Source: Gammaproteobacteria bacterium
Lineage (GTDB): Bacteria > Pseudomonadota > Gammaproteobacteria > Xanthomonadales > Rhodanobacteraceae
Direction: 5' to 3'
Assembly (NCBI GenBank): GCA_004295005.1
Contig: SHNG01000054.1
Coordinates: forward strand, 1-64,000
Length of the DNA: 64,000 nt
Shown here: positions 25,291-33,500 of the stretch, piece after piece
How positions within the stretch are numbered: position 1 is the first letter of the stretch
Layout of the letters: each line of letters begins with the position of its first letter
The notes under the pieces: model-generated
The model's input: only the letters and a program-made list of their open reading frames with translations
The model's database searches: none
Told to the model about the DNA's origin: nothing
Position numbers and translations under genes: made by a program

Positions 25291-26481
25291 ATGCAGCGGG
25301 CCATTCTCTTGAAGTCAGGAATATCCGGATTCTCCAGCTTCATGCTGGCCATGATCCTGTCTGCGCCTGTTTGCGCATTGGATGCATATCCCGGGATGCC
25401 AGCATCCTCCATGGCATCGGCATCTGACGTGGCTGTTCCTGACCGTTGGCGCGATTACGCACTGTCCACGATCACGCCACGTTTTTCCTGGGCTGTTCGA
25501 ATTCCGCAGACCTTGCCACAGGTCACCGATTCCATCGAAGCCGGCGTTCCGCTGCGAATCTCGCTGGGTGCGCTCGGCGAGCTGAGCGGTTTCCGCTTGA
25601 ATTTCTCGATGGCAACGTCGATCGTCAGCAACCGTACCGCAGTGCTCGCAGGCAATCAGCTTGACCTGCGCGCGGAACTGCCGGGCGTCGGTCTCAAGCG
25701 CACCACGTTGACGCCTTCATTCGTGGGGCAGTGGGGCAAGTCGGGGCACGTTGGAGTCAGTGCCATTCTCGCCTACCAGCGATTTGCCAGCCTCGGACTC
25801 GGCGAAACCCAAGCTCACGGCGGGCTGCCGTATTGGTCCGCGTTGCCGGGTGAGTCGTCGTATGGTGCTGGCGTGCGCCTGGATGCCGGCAGCAATCTGT
25901 CCAATCGCCTGAGCTGGAGTGCTGCCTACCAGTCACGGGTGAACATGGATGCGCTCAACAGCACGCGCGGTGTCTATTCGGATCCGGGACAGTTCGACAT
26001 TCCTTCGAGTGCGAGCGTCGGCTTCAGTTACGCACTGACGCCATCCTTGAGTTTCGACCTCGGCGTGCAACGGGTCATGTTCAGTGAATTGACGCCATTC
26101 ACCAGTCCGGCGTTGCCCAGGCGCTTCCTCTCCCTGCTTGGCAGTGGCGCCAGCCCGACCTTTGCCTGGCAGGATCTGGATGTCTATTCAGCGGGCTGGA
26201 CCTTGCAGGCCCCCGACTTCGGCAATGTGGAATTGCGCTATACCACGCGCCAGCAGCCAGCCCCGACATCTGACCTGCTGCGCAACGCACTTGAGTCCTC
26301 ACCCGCAGACCACACGGTTGCCCTTGGATACTCGCGGCAGACGGGTCGTGCCTCCAACCTGAACCTGCAGGTGATCTATTCGAGCGCGCCCTATTTCCTC
26401 GGCTTGCCAAGCCATCGTTCGATGGAACGCGTCAACGGCAATCAGGTCGAATACGAAGCGGCTTGGTCTGTTCGGTTCTGA
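25291..26481 (+). CDS. Outer-membrane beta-barrel protein, FadL/OmpP1-like (weak)
   Basis: A 396-residue exported protein. The signal peptide is SGISGFSSFMLAMILSAPVCA. The rest is an array of amphipathic strands with aromatic girdles (SGFRLNFSMATS, SYGAGVRLDAGSNL, ASVGFSYALTPSLSFDLGVQ). It ends in Phe (YEAAWSVRF), the usual C-terminal signal for BAM-dependent insertion. Strand patterns such as SVGFSYALTPSLSFDLGVQR recall long-chain fatty-acid or aromatic-compound porins of the FadL class, but the N-terminal hatch motif is not evident, so the substrate is unknown. The start at 25291 is preceded by ACAGGG. Confidence 0.7.
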   Translation: MQRAILLKSGISGFSSFMLAMILSAPVCALDAYPGMPASSMASASDVAVPDRWRDYALSTITPRFSWAVRIPQTLPQVTDSIEAGVPLRISLGALGELSGFRLNFSMATSIVSNRTAVLAGNQLDLRAELPGVGLKRTTLTPSFVGQWGKSGHVGVSAILAYQRFASLGLGETQAHGGLPYWSALPGESSYGAGVRLDAGSNLSNRLSWSAAYQSRVNMDALNSTRGVYSDPGQFDIPSSASVGFSYALTPSLSFDLGVQRVMFSELTPFTSPALPRRFLSLLGSGASPTFAWQDLDVYSAGWTLQAPDFGNVELRYTTRQQPAPTSDLLRNALESSPADHTVALGYSRQTGRASNLNLQVIYSSAPYFLGLPSHRSMERVNGNQVEYEAAWSVRF

Positions 26482-26571
26482 TCCTCCCCCAAATCGCTCC
26501 TGAATTCCGCTTTCCCGCGCGCTGTCCGGCAGAACGCAGGAATCTTCGCATTGACAGGAATTGCCCATACA

Positions 26572-26593
26572 GGCTGTCCCGCAACGGACAGCC
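26572..26593. terminator. Hairpin between convergent genes
   Basis: GGCTGTCC-CGCAAC-GGACAGCC forms a perfect 8-base-pair stem between the convergent outer-membrane barrel and PhoH genes. There is no T-run on either side, so its action as a terminator is uncertain. Confidence 0.45.
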
Positions 26594-26609
26594 CGTCCAT
26601 TCCAAGTCT

Positions 26610-28007
26610 TCAGAGCACCTCGGAAGCGATATCGGCAAGACGGGAACGCTCGCCGCGCCGCAAGGTCAGATGGGCCGAGTGCTCCCAGTTCTTGAAGCGA
26701 TCCACGGCATAGGTGAGCCCTGACGTGGTCTCGGTCAGATAGGGTGTGTCAATCTGTTCGACATTGCCCAGACAGACGAACTTGGTGCCCGGACCTGCTC
26801 GTGTGATCAGTGTCTTGATCTGTTTCGGCGTGAGGTTTTGCGCCTCATCGACGATCACGTAGCGATTGAGGAAGGTGCGTCCGCGCATGAAGTTCATGGC
26901 GCGGATCTTGATTCTGGAAGCGAGCAGGTCGTTGGTTGCCGCCCGGCCCCATGCGCCGCCCTCTTGTGGAGAGGTCAACACTTCGAGGTTGTCGGTGAGG
27001 GCGCCCATCCAGGGGGTCATTTTTTCTTCCTCTGTACCGGGCAGGAAGCCAATATCCTCACCCACCGAAACCGTGGCCCGGGTCATGATGATCTCGCGAT
27101 AGCGTTGCTGGTCCAGCACCTGTGCCAAACCCGCCGCGAGCGCAAGCAGGGTCTTGCCCGTGCCGGCAGTCCCCAGAAGGCTGACGAAATCCACATCCGG
27201 ATCCATAAGCGCGTTGAGGGCAAAGTTCTGCTCGCGATTTCGCGCCTGGATGCCCCAGACCGTATGTGAGCCGCTGGAGTAGTCGTCGACGATCTGCAGC
27301 ATGGCCTTGCCGTTCTTGATCCACAGCACACGCAGTTCGACTTCATTCTCGCCGGGCAGGTAGAGGAATTGATGGGGGTGCCAATCCTCATTCTTGCCCA
27401 AGGTCATTTCGTAGAACGTGTGCCCGCGCTCCGACCACGAGCGAAGATCGGCGTGTTGGTCCCAGAAGTCGGCAGGCAGTTCGTTGTGGCCTGCATAAAG
27501 CAGGTTGAAATCGTCCAGGGCGCGATCGTTCTCGTAGTCTTCCGCCTGGATTCCGGCGATGGAGGCCTTGATGCGGAGATTGATGTCCTTGGTGACCAAC
27601 ACCACGGGAATCGTCGAGTGCTCTTCGCGCAACGCGACAACAGCGGCAAGAATCAGATTGTCCGGCAGGCTCCGCTTCTTTCCATTGGTGCTGTCGGTGC
27701 TCGCGCGGGTTTGGAAATACAGCCTTCCCACCTTGGCTGAGCGATCGAGCTGCAAGCCCTGTGGAAGCCGAAGATCCAGACCCTGCTCGATCTTGCGGTT
27801 CTTGTCGTTCTCGATCAGCTCATTGATGAATCGACTTACCTGGCGAGCATTGCGGGAGACTTCCGATTGGCCCTTCTTTGCCGCGTCGAGCTCCTCCAGA
27901 ACCGTCATGGGTATGAATACGTCATGCTCCTCGAAACGAAACAGTGAGGTCGGATCGTGCATCAGCACGTTGGTGTCGAGCACGTAGATACGCTTGCCTC
28001 GGGTCAT
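26610..28007 (-). CDS. PIN-PhoH fusion ATPase
   Basis: A 465-residue protein of the PIN-PhoH type (YlaK/PhoH2-like). Residues about 6-145 are a PIN nuclease domain, with acidic residues in YVLDTNVLMHDPTSL, LEELDAAKKG and VVLVTKDINLRIKA. Residues about 240-460 form the PhoH ATPase, with Walker A in LLGTAGTGKTLLALA and Walker B in YVIVDEAQNLT. PIN-PhoH proteins are described as RNA helicase/ribonucleases. Despite the name there is no direct evidence that it belongs to the phosphate regulon. The start ATG has GAGGATG just upstream. It is followed by bcp on the same strand upstream with a 70-base gap. Confidence 0.9.
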   Translation of the reverse strand: MTRGKRIYVLDTNVLMHDPTSLFRFEEHDVFIPMTVLEELDAAKKGQSEVSRNARQVSRFINELIENDKNRKIEQGLDLRLPQGLQLDRSAKVGRLYFQTRASTDSTNGKKRSLPDNLILAAVVALREEHSTIPVVLVTKDINLRIKASIAGIQAEDYENDRALDDFNLLYAGHNELPADFWDQHADLRSWSERGHTFYEMTLGKNEDWHPHQFLYLPGENEVELRVLWIKNGKAMLQIVDDYSSGSHTVWGIQARNREQNFALNALMDPDVDFVSLLGTAGTGKTLLALAAGLAQVLDQQRYREIIMTRATVSVGEDIGFLPGTEEEKMTPWMGALTDNLEVLTSPQEGGAWGRAATNDLLASRIKIRAMNFMRGRTFLNRYVIVDEAQNLTPKQIKTLITRAGPGTKFVCLGNVEQIDTPYLTETTSGLTYAVDRFKNWEHSAHLTLRRGERSRLADIASEVL

Positions 28008-28077
28008 TCAACATCCTCACGTTGGGAGAATCGGCACGCAATGCCGAATGGGTGAATCTGGAAGGCAGGCCACGCGG

Positions 28078-28569
28078 CTAACCTGCATTCTTGCGGGCAT
28101 CCTGCAGGGCATCCAGAACGGCTTGGGCATGGCCAGTCACCTTTACTCCCCGCCATTCTGCACGCAAAACGCCCTGCGGATCGATCAGGAAAGTGCTGCG
28201 CACGACACCCAGATGGCGCTTGCCATAAAGGACCTTCTCGTGGATCACATCAAACGCTGTGCACCAGGTTTCATCGGTGTCTGCGACGAGGGTGAAGGGA
28301 AGGGCGTGCTTTTCGCGAAACCGCGCATGGGAGGCGACCGAGTCACGGGAAACGCCAACAATGGTGCATCCGAGTTTTCGGAATCGTGGCGCGAGCTTGC
28401 CGAAGTCGACGGCTTCGCTGGTGCAGCCCGGCGTGGAGTCGCGCGGATAGAAGTAGATGACAACCCACTGGTTCAACAAGGTGTCGGATTTGAGCACATC
28501 TCCGCTATCGGTGATGCCTGCAAGGCTTGGAACGCGCTTGCCTATCCTGATCGGGCTTTGTCTTCCCAT
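28078..28569 (-). CDS. bcp: Thioredoxin-dependent peroxiredoxin, Bcp/PrxQ type
   Basis: Reduces hydroperoxides in the cytoplasm. It is 163 residues. The peroxidatic Cys is in YFYPRDSTPGCTSEAVDF near residue 48. E. coli Bcp has its resolving Cys five residues later (CTVQAC); here that position is Val, so the usual CX4C pair is absent. Remaining cysteines are in KLGCTIVG and ETWCTAFD. It may work as a 1-Cys enzyme or use another partner. It lies 21 bases downstream of gcvR on the same strand, the same gcvR-bcp pairing as in E. coli. Confidence 0.9.
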   Translation of the reverse strand: MGRQSPIRIGKRVPSLAGITDSGDVLKSDTLLNQWVVIYFYPRDSTPGCTSEAVDFGKLAPRFRKLGCTIVGVSRDSVASHARFREKHALPFTLVADTDETWCTAFDVIHEKVLYGKRHLGVVRSTFLIDPQGVLRAEWRGVKVTGHAQAVLDALQDARKNAG

Positions 28570-28590
28570 TGTGTTGTGTCGAGCCTCCAG

Positions 28591-29151
28591 CTAGAACTTC
28601 ATTGGATCCATGATTGCATCGAGATTCAGGCCGTCGCAGAACTCGAGGAAATCATCCCGCAACGCCGCCAGGTGCATGGTGCTCGGTATGCCGATGGTGA
28701 TCTGGGCGGAGAACATGTCGGCGCCCGTCTGCATTGCCTGGTAGCGCGTGGAATGCAGTTGCTCGATGCTGATGTTGCGATTTGCAAAGAATTCCGCCAG
28801 TTGAAAGAGAATGCCCGCCTTGTCGCTCGCGATCACTTCCACGATGTAGGGCAGGCAGCTCGACTGTTGCTGCTTGGCATTGGTACGGAACTGCACCAGG
28901 CGCATCTCGCCATTGCGATCAAGCTTTGCCAGCGCCGTTTCCAGCTTTGCGATGGCATCCCAGGGGCCCTGGGCCAGGACCTGAACGCTCAACTCGGCGC
29001 CGAGTGCGGCAACTCGTGCCTCGGCGACATTACAGCCGCAATCGGCAACCCGTTTGCAAAGCGCCAGCAAGGGTGACTGATCCGGACTGGCGAGGGCGCT
29101 GGCCAACAGGAAATTGTCGTTGGCGTTGGGACGCGCCGCACGATTGCTCAA
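28591..29151 (-). CDS. gcvR: GcvR-like double-ACT regulator
   Basis: Regulates glycine-cleavage gene expression in enterobacteria through interaction with GcvA. It has 186 residues with two ACT domains, one beginning NFLLASALASPDQSP and one beginning CLPYIVEVIASDKAGILFQL, as in E. coli GcvR (190). The start is taken as TTG at 29151 because AGGAAAG lies about 8 bases upstream. A longer TTG start at 29253 and a GTG at 29175 are possible but lack good ribosome sites. Divergent from dapA with bcp downstream, matching the E. coli neighbourhood. Confidence 0.8.
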   Translation of the reverse strand: MSNRAARPNANDNFLLASALASPDQSPLLALCKRVADCGCNVAEARVAALGAELSVQVLAQGPWDAIAKLETALAKLDRNGEMRLVQFRTNAKQQQSSCLPYIVEVIASDKAGILFQLAEFFANRNISIEQLHSTRYQAMQTGADMFSAQITIGIPSTMHLAALRDDFLEFCDGLNLDAIMDPMKF

Positions 29152-29373
29152 GACTGGCTTTCCTGCCTGTTTCACGGAGTCATCGGCACTTCGGCATGCA
29201 ATCCGGACAATTGCCAAGCGAGGATACTGGCCGCTTCCCGCACCCGCAAGCAAAGCCTTGAAGATGGCACCTGTCCCGACAGGCCATGCAAATTCCGCGA
29301 AAGGTCGCTTTCAGCTTGTTGGCAGCGGTGGCAGCCCCTAACATCCGGGTTCCCTGGTTTGAATCCGATAGCC

Positions 29374-30270
29374 GTGAATCTGTCCGGAAGCATCTGCGCC
29401 CTCGCAACACCGTTTCGAAACAGCGACCTGGATCTGGAGGCGTTTGGACGTCTGATCGAGTATCAGGTTGCCGGTGGCACAAGCGCTGTTGTGGTGGCAG
29501 GGTCCACCGGCGAAGGCGCATTCCTGGAGACTGACGAGTTCGTCCGCTTGCTGGAGCATGCGCTACGCGTTGTGGACGGACGCATGCCGGTGATCGCGGG
29601 CAGTGGCTTGCAGTCAACCCGAAAGACCATCGAGCAGACGCGCCTGGCACGAAATGCAGGTGCCAATCTGGCGCTGGTGGTAGTGCCTGCCTATGTCCGT
29701 CCCACCCAGGAAGGACTGTTTCGCCACTTCCAGGAAGTCGCGGACAGCGCAGGCTTGCCGATACTTCTCTACAACGTGCCTTCACGTACCGCATGTGACC
29801 TGCTGCCGGAAACGGTTGCGCGGCTTTCCCCGCATCCTGCCATTGTCGGCATCAAGGAGGCGGTTGCCGATCCGCTGCGCATGCGCGAACTGCTCGGCTT
29901 GCGTTCGCAAGGATTCAAGGTCTACTCGGGTGACGATGCGACCTGCGCACGCGCCATTCTGGCTGGTGCGGATGGAGTGGTTTCCGTGGCTGCGAATGTG
30001 GCACCGAAGGCGATGCAGGATCTGTGCGGGCTGGCGGCCAGGGGAGATGCCGCGGCTGTGCAGGCGGCGAATGCACGACTCACCGATCTGTATGACCTGC
30101 TCGGCATCGAGCCCAACCCGATTCCCGTCAAATGGCTGTTGCACAGGCTCGAAATGGGTACGCACTGGCCGAGATTGCCGCTACTGCCGCTGAGCGCGCG
30201 GTATCATAGCCAGGCCGAGCAGGTGCTGGTCAGGCTCGGTCTGCTGCCGGTGGCGCCCGCTGCCACATGA
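29374..30270 (+). CDS. dapA: 4-hydroxy-tetrahydrodipicolinate synthase (DapA)
   Basis: Condenses pyruvate and aspartate semialdehyde in lysine and diaminopimelate synthesis. It is 298 residues from GTG (starting NLSGSICALATPF). TIM-barrel motifs are VAGSTGEGAFL, PAYVRPTQEGLFRHF, the Tyr in LLYNVPSRTACDLLPE, the Schiff-base Lys in VGIKEAVAD and YSGDDATCARAIL. A TTG five codons earlier is an alternative; neither has a strong Shine-Dalgarno. Its stop overlaps the bamC start (ATGA), the conserved dapA-bamC arrangement. Confidence 0.95.
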   Translation: MNLSGSICALATPFRNSDLDLEAFGRLIEYQVAGGTSAVVVAGSTGEGAFLETDEFVRLLEHALRVVDGRMPVIAGSGLQSTRKTIEQTRLARNAGANLALVVVPAYVRPTQEGLFRHFQEVADSAGLPILLYNVPSRTACDLLPETVARLSPHPAIVGIKEAVADPLRMRELLGLRSQGFKVYSGDDATCARAILAGADGVVSVAANVAPKAMQDLCGLAARGDAAAVQAANARLTDLYDLLGIEPNPIPVKWLLHRLEMGTHWPRLPLLPLSARYHSQAEQVLVRLGLLPVAPAAT

Positions 30271-30926
30271 AACCATACAAATCTGGATACCTTGACGTGA
30301 ATCGACACCTTTCCATGGCGTTTGTGCTGCTTGCGGCAATGCTCGTGCTTCCGGGTTGCAGCTATTTGCGGACGAAGTTTGGAGGCAAGCAGGATGCCTA
30401 CAAGGCAAGCGCACAAACACGTCCGCTGGAAGTTCCGCCGGACCTGGAACTGCCGAATCGCAGTGGTTCCCTGGTCATTCCGGAGCTTGCCGCAGGCAAT
30501 TCCGCGGCCTTGGCAAATGATGCCGTTCCGGCGATGGGCGTCACGCCCGGCTCGGCTCCGCCCAGCGTTTCGGCCGTGACCGGTGGCGATACCATGCAGG
30601 TGGCCGACTCCCTGCAGAACACATGGCGACGGGTGGGACTTGCCTTGGAAAGATCAGGTGTGGCCAGCATCCAGTCGCGCGATGAAGCCTCGCGCACCTA
30701 CGAGATCTCCACCCAGGCCAGGCAGGTTCGCTCTCCGGGATGGTTCAAGCGCGTGGTGACACTCGGCATGGCGCGTGACCAGAAAGTGAGCACGCCGGTG
30801 CTGTTGAGGGTGCGGGTCAGTGGCGAAGATGGCGCCAGCAAGGTGACCGTCGAAGGTGCAAATTCCAGTGCCGGGGACACGGCGGCGCGCGATGTTCTGC
30901 AAACCCTGCGTCAGCGCATGTCCTGA
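30267..30926 (+). CDS. bamC: Outer-membrane assembly lipoprotein BamC-like (NlpB)
   Basis: A 219-residue lipoprotein. The lipobox LVLPGC places the lipidated Cys near residue 31, after a hydrophobic run (MAFVLLAAML). An unstructured segment with PLEVPPDLELP follows, the BamC-type N-terminal lasso that contacts BamD. It ends in a single helix-grip-like domain (DSLQNTWRRVGLALERSGV ... DVLQTLRQRMS). It is shorter than E. coli BamC (344), which has two such domains, so this looks like the one-domain form. The position immediately after dapA is the main support. A GTG ten codons downstream is an alternative start. Confidence 0.82.
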   Translation: MKPYKSGYLDVNRHLSMAFVLLAAMLVLPGCSYLRTKFGGKQDAYKASAQTRPLEVPPDLELPNRSGSLVIPELAAGNSAALANDAVPAMGVTPGSAPPSVSAVTGGDTMQVADSLQNTWRRVGLALERSGVASIQSRDEASRTYEISTQARQVRSPGWFKRVVTLGMARDQKVSTPVLLRVRVSGEDGASKVTVEGANSSAGDTAARDVLQTLRQRMS

Positions 30927-30958
30927 TCGATCCAGCAAGCGTTGCCTGCCGCTGAACC

Positions 30959-31282
30959 TCAGCGCTCCAGCAGCGGCAGCTTGTCCGGTTTGCCTTCCCA
31001 TTCCTTGGCGTCTTCCGGAGCGTCCTTGCGCTCGGTCAGTACCGGCCAGGCCTTTGACAGGTCGGCATTCAATTGGATGAAGGCTTCCTGGCCGGCGGGA
31101 ACGTCGTCTTCGGGATAGATCGCATTGATCGGACATTCCGGTTCGCACAGGGTGCAATCGATGCACTCCTCCGGGTCGATGACCAGAAAGTTGGGGCCTT
31201 CGTGGAAGCAATCGACAGGGCAGACCTCAACGCAGTCCGTGTACTTGCACTTGATGCAATTTTCCGTGACGACGAAGGGCAT
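30959..31282 (-). CDS. fdxA: Seven-iron ferredoxin FdxA
   Basis: A small electron carrier of 107 residues. The N-terminus [20 protein letters not shown] and then CPVDCF provides ligands for a 3Fe-4S plus 4Fe-4S pair; the second motif is [12 protein letters not shown]. The C-terminal extension ([18 protein letters not shown]) is typical of FdxA. An ATG three codons earlier is possible; AGGAG sits 11 bases before the chosen start. It lies 82 bases downstream of tRNA-Glu on the same strand, with no terminator seen between them. The partner reductase is unknown. Confidence 0.93.
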   Translation of the reverse strand: MPFVVTENCIKCKYTDCVEVCPVDCFHEGPNFLVIDPEECIDCTLCEPECPINAIYPEDDVPAGQEAFIQLNADLSKAWPVLTERKDAPEDAKEWEGKPDKLPLLER

Positions 31283-31364
31283 GTTCAGCATCGCTCCTGA
31301 TTCGGGCCGGCCGAGGGCCATCGATGCAAGACCTTGACCAGGATCGCCCAGCGGCACGAGGCGA

Positions 31365-31440
31365 TGGCGCTCCCTACGAGGTTCGAACTCGTGTTCCCGC
31401 CTTGAGAGGGCGGTGTCCTGGACCACTAGACGAAGGGAGC
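31365..31440 (-). tRNA. tRNA-Glu (anticodon CUC), CCA encoded
   Basis: A 76-base cloverleaf on the minus strand. The acceptor stem GCTCCCT/AGGGAGC is followed by discriminator G and encoded CCA (31367-31365). The anticodon stem is CCGCC/GGCGG with loop CTCTCAA, giving anticodon CTC. The T arm is ACGAG-TTCGAAC-CTCGT. The overall sequence is close to bacterial tRNA-Glu. It reads GAG codons, in line with the high GC content. Confidence 0.96.
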
Positions 31441-31470
31441 GGTGGCTGGGACAAATCGCACCGGGCGCGT

Positions 31471-31499
31471 AGTATAACGAAATCATAACTGCTCACCAA
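31471..31499 (-). promoter_or_regulatory. Promoter for tRNA-Glu
   Basis: On the minus strand TTGGTG (31499-31494) and TATACT (31476-31471) are spaced 17 bases apart. This places the start about 24 bases upstream of the tRNA 5' end. Confidence 0.65.
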
Positions 31500-31535
31500 T
31501 CGGTGAACGATGCTACTTTCAAGTGTGATCACGGA

Positions 31536-32930
31536 ATGAACCTGCCCGAGGCGTCCAACCATTCGGTGCAAGCGATCGCCAAGAGCTTGGTACCGCGCAT
31601 CATTCCCCGTGCCGAGCACGGGATTTCCCGCAAGAACATTTCCAACGGCGCGTTGCGCGTCCTCTATCGCCTCCACGAAGCCGGATTCCAGGCGTTTCTG
31701 GTCGGCGGTGCGGTACGCGACTTGCTGCTGGGTGGGCGGCCCAAGGATTTCGACGTGGCCACCAATGCCACGCCCGAGCAGACCCGCACCCTGTTTCGCA
31801 ACTGCCGTTTGATTGGACGTCGATTCCGACTCGCACATGTGGTGTTCGGAAGGGAAATCGTCGAGGTTGCCACATTCCGCGGAATTGGCGAGGAAGGCGA
31901 TGGTGATCGCCATGTGGTCGATGGGCGCATCCTGCGTGACAACGTTTATGGCGGCATCGAGGAAGATGCGATCCGTCGGGATTTCACCATCAATGCCCTG
32001 TACTACGACATCGCCGACTTCAGTGTCCGCGACTACGTCGGTGGCATCGTGGATCTGCAGCAACGCACGCTGAGGCTGATTGGTGATCCCGAGCAGCGCT
32101 ATCGGGAGGATCCGGTGCGCATGCTGCGGGCGGCGCGACTTTCCGCCAAGCTCGATTTTGCGATTTCCGCAGAAGCCGAAGCGCCCATACGGACCCTGGC
32201 TCCCCTGTTGGCAAACGTTGCCCCGGCACGATTGTTTGATGAGTCGCTCAAATTGTTCCTGTCCGGCCACGGCTTGGAGAGCCTGCGTTGCCTGCACAGC
32301 CTGGATTTGCTCGGCCAGATCTGTCCGGCCACGGCGCGTGCCCTGGAAGGTCCGAATCGCGAGCGCTTTGGTCGTCTCTTGGGCCACAGCTTCATGAGTA
32401 CCGATGAGCGGGTACAGAACGATCGACCGGTCACGCCGGCGTTCCTGTTCTCGGCGCTGCTCTGGGAGCCGGTTCGCAGCGAAGCGGAGCGACTGCTCGG
32501 CGAGGGCTACGAGTTTGCGAACGCCTGGTCCGTCGCGGTGGAACGCATTCTTCACCAGCAGGCCACGCGGATCGCCATTCCGAAGCGATTTGCCATGGCC
32601 ATGGAGGAGATCTGGTTGCTGCAACCCCGCTTCGAGTTGCGTCAGAGAAAGCGGGTGATGCGCCTGCTCGCCCATCCGAGGTTTCGGGCCGCCTACGATT
32701 TTCTCGTCCTGCGCTCGCATGAAGAACCTGAGCTTTGTGAACAGGTTCAATGGTGGACACAGGCGCAGGGCATGAATGCCCACGATCTTTCGGAATCACT
32801 CGCGGTACCGAGTCCCGTGCGCAGCGATGATGCGCCGGCAACCAAGCGCAAGCGTCCACGGCGTCGCAAGCGCAAGTCCGGATCCGCTGCGGGCGGAGCT
32901 GAAACAGCGACGCAGATCCCCGGCGAGTGA
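31536..32930 (+). CDS. pcnB: Poly(A) polymerase I (PcnB)
   Basis: Adds 3' poly(A) tails to RNA, promoting decay. It is 464 residues. The nucleotidyltransferase head has VGGAVRDLLLG and the metal Asp pair in KDFDVATNATPEQ. RRDFTINALYYD and the RNA-binding RYREDPVRMLRAARLSAKL follow. Start IIPRAEHGISRKNIS matches the conserved PcnB N-terminus seen in E. coli. The very basic tail KRKRPRRRKRKS is usual for PcnB rather than tRNA nucleotidyltransferase. A GTG 11 codons upstream (31503) is an alternative start. Its stop overlaps folK (GTGA). Confidence 0.94.
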   Translation: MNLPEASNHSVQAIAKSLVPRIIPRAEHGISRKNISNGALRVLYRLHEAGFQAFLVGGAVRDLLLGGRPKDFDVATNATPEQTRTLFRNCRLIGRRFRLAHVVFGREIVEVATFRGIGEEGDGDRHVVDGRILRDNVYGGIEEDAIRRDFTINALYYDIADFSVRDYVGGIVDLQQRTLRLIGDPEQRYREDPVRMLRAARLSAKLDFAISAEAEAPIRTLAPLLANVAPARLFDESLKLFLSGHGLESLRCLHSLDLLGQICPATARALEGPNRERFGRLLGHSFMSTDERVQNDRPVTPAFLFSALLWEPVRSEAERLLGEGYEFANAWSVAVERILHQQATRIAIPKRFAMAMEEIWLLQPRFELRQRKRVMRLLAHPRFRAAYDFLVLRSHEEPELCEQVQWWTQAQGMNAHDLSESLAVPSPVRSDDAPATKRKRPRRRKRKSGSAAGGAETATQIPGE

Positions 32931-33427
32931 CGTACGCCATTGCCTACATCGGGATCGGCAGCAACCTCGCTGATCCCCCAACCCAGGTGATCTCGGCGAT
33001 GCGAGCGCTCGGGGAAATTGCCGGCGTTCGGGTATCGGGCCGATCTTCGCTGTACCTGTGCAAACCCTGGGGGCGCGCGGACCAGCCGGATTTCGTCAAC
33101 GCAGCCGTGCGCCTTGAAACCCGTCTATCCCCACGGCAATTGCTCGATGAATTGCTGGCCATCGAACGCGAGGCAGGCAGGATTCGTGATGCGCAGCGCT
33201 GGGGGCCTCGTGTACTCGACCTTGACCTGCTCGCGCACGGCAATGAAGTGCTTGATGAGGACGGCCTTCAGGTTCCGCACCCGCGCCTGGCCGAGCGGGC
33301 GTTCGTTTTGCTTCCACTGCTGGAAATTGATTCGAGCCTGGCACTGCCGGGAATAGGCCGGCTTGCCGATCGCCTTGGATTTGTCGATTGTTCGGGATGC
33401 GGACGTGTTGCCGCCGAGCTTGATTGA
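32927..33427 (+). CDS. folK: Dihydropteridine pyrophosphokinase (FolK/HPPK)
   Basis: Transfers pyrophosphate from ATP to 6-hydroxymethyl-dihydropterin in folate synthesis. It is 166 residues. Motifs are AYIGIGSNLADP, PDFVNAAVRLET and the catalytic metal-binding GPRVLDLDLLAHGNEV, then VPHPRLAERAFVLLPL. The GTG start overlaps the pcnB stop by 4 bases. The order pcnB-folK-panB-panC is the standard gammaproteobacterial cluster. Confidence 0.95.
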   Translation: MTYAIAYIGIGSNLADPPTQVISAMRALGEIAGVRVSGRSSLYLCKPWGRADQPDFVNAAVRLETRLSPRQLLDELLAIEREAGRIRDAQRWGPRVLDLDLLAHGNEVLDEDGLQVPHPRLAERAFVLLPLLEIDSSLALPGIGRLADRLGFVDCSGCGRVAAELD

Positions 33428-33500
33428 GCATCCGGATTGGCAAAGCCGACGCCAGCCAACATACTGTTTGGCCCCTTGAATCTGCCTGTCCGCACGAGTC

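Noticed and set aside
29374..30270. N-acetylneuraminate lyase instead of DapA
   Set aside because: Same fold, but adjacency to bamC and gcvR-bcp and the lack of sialic-acid genes favour DapA.
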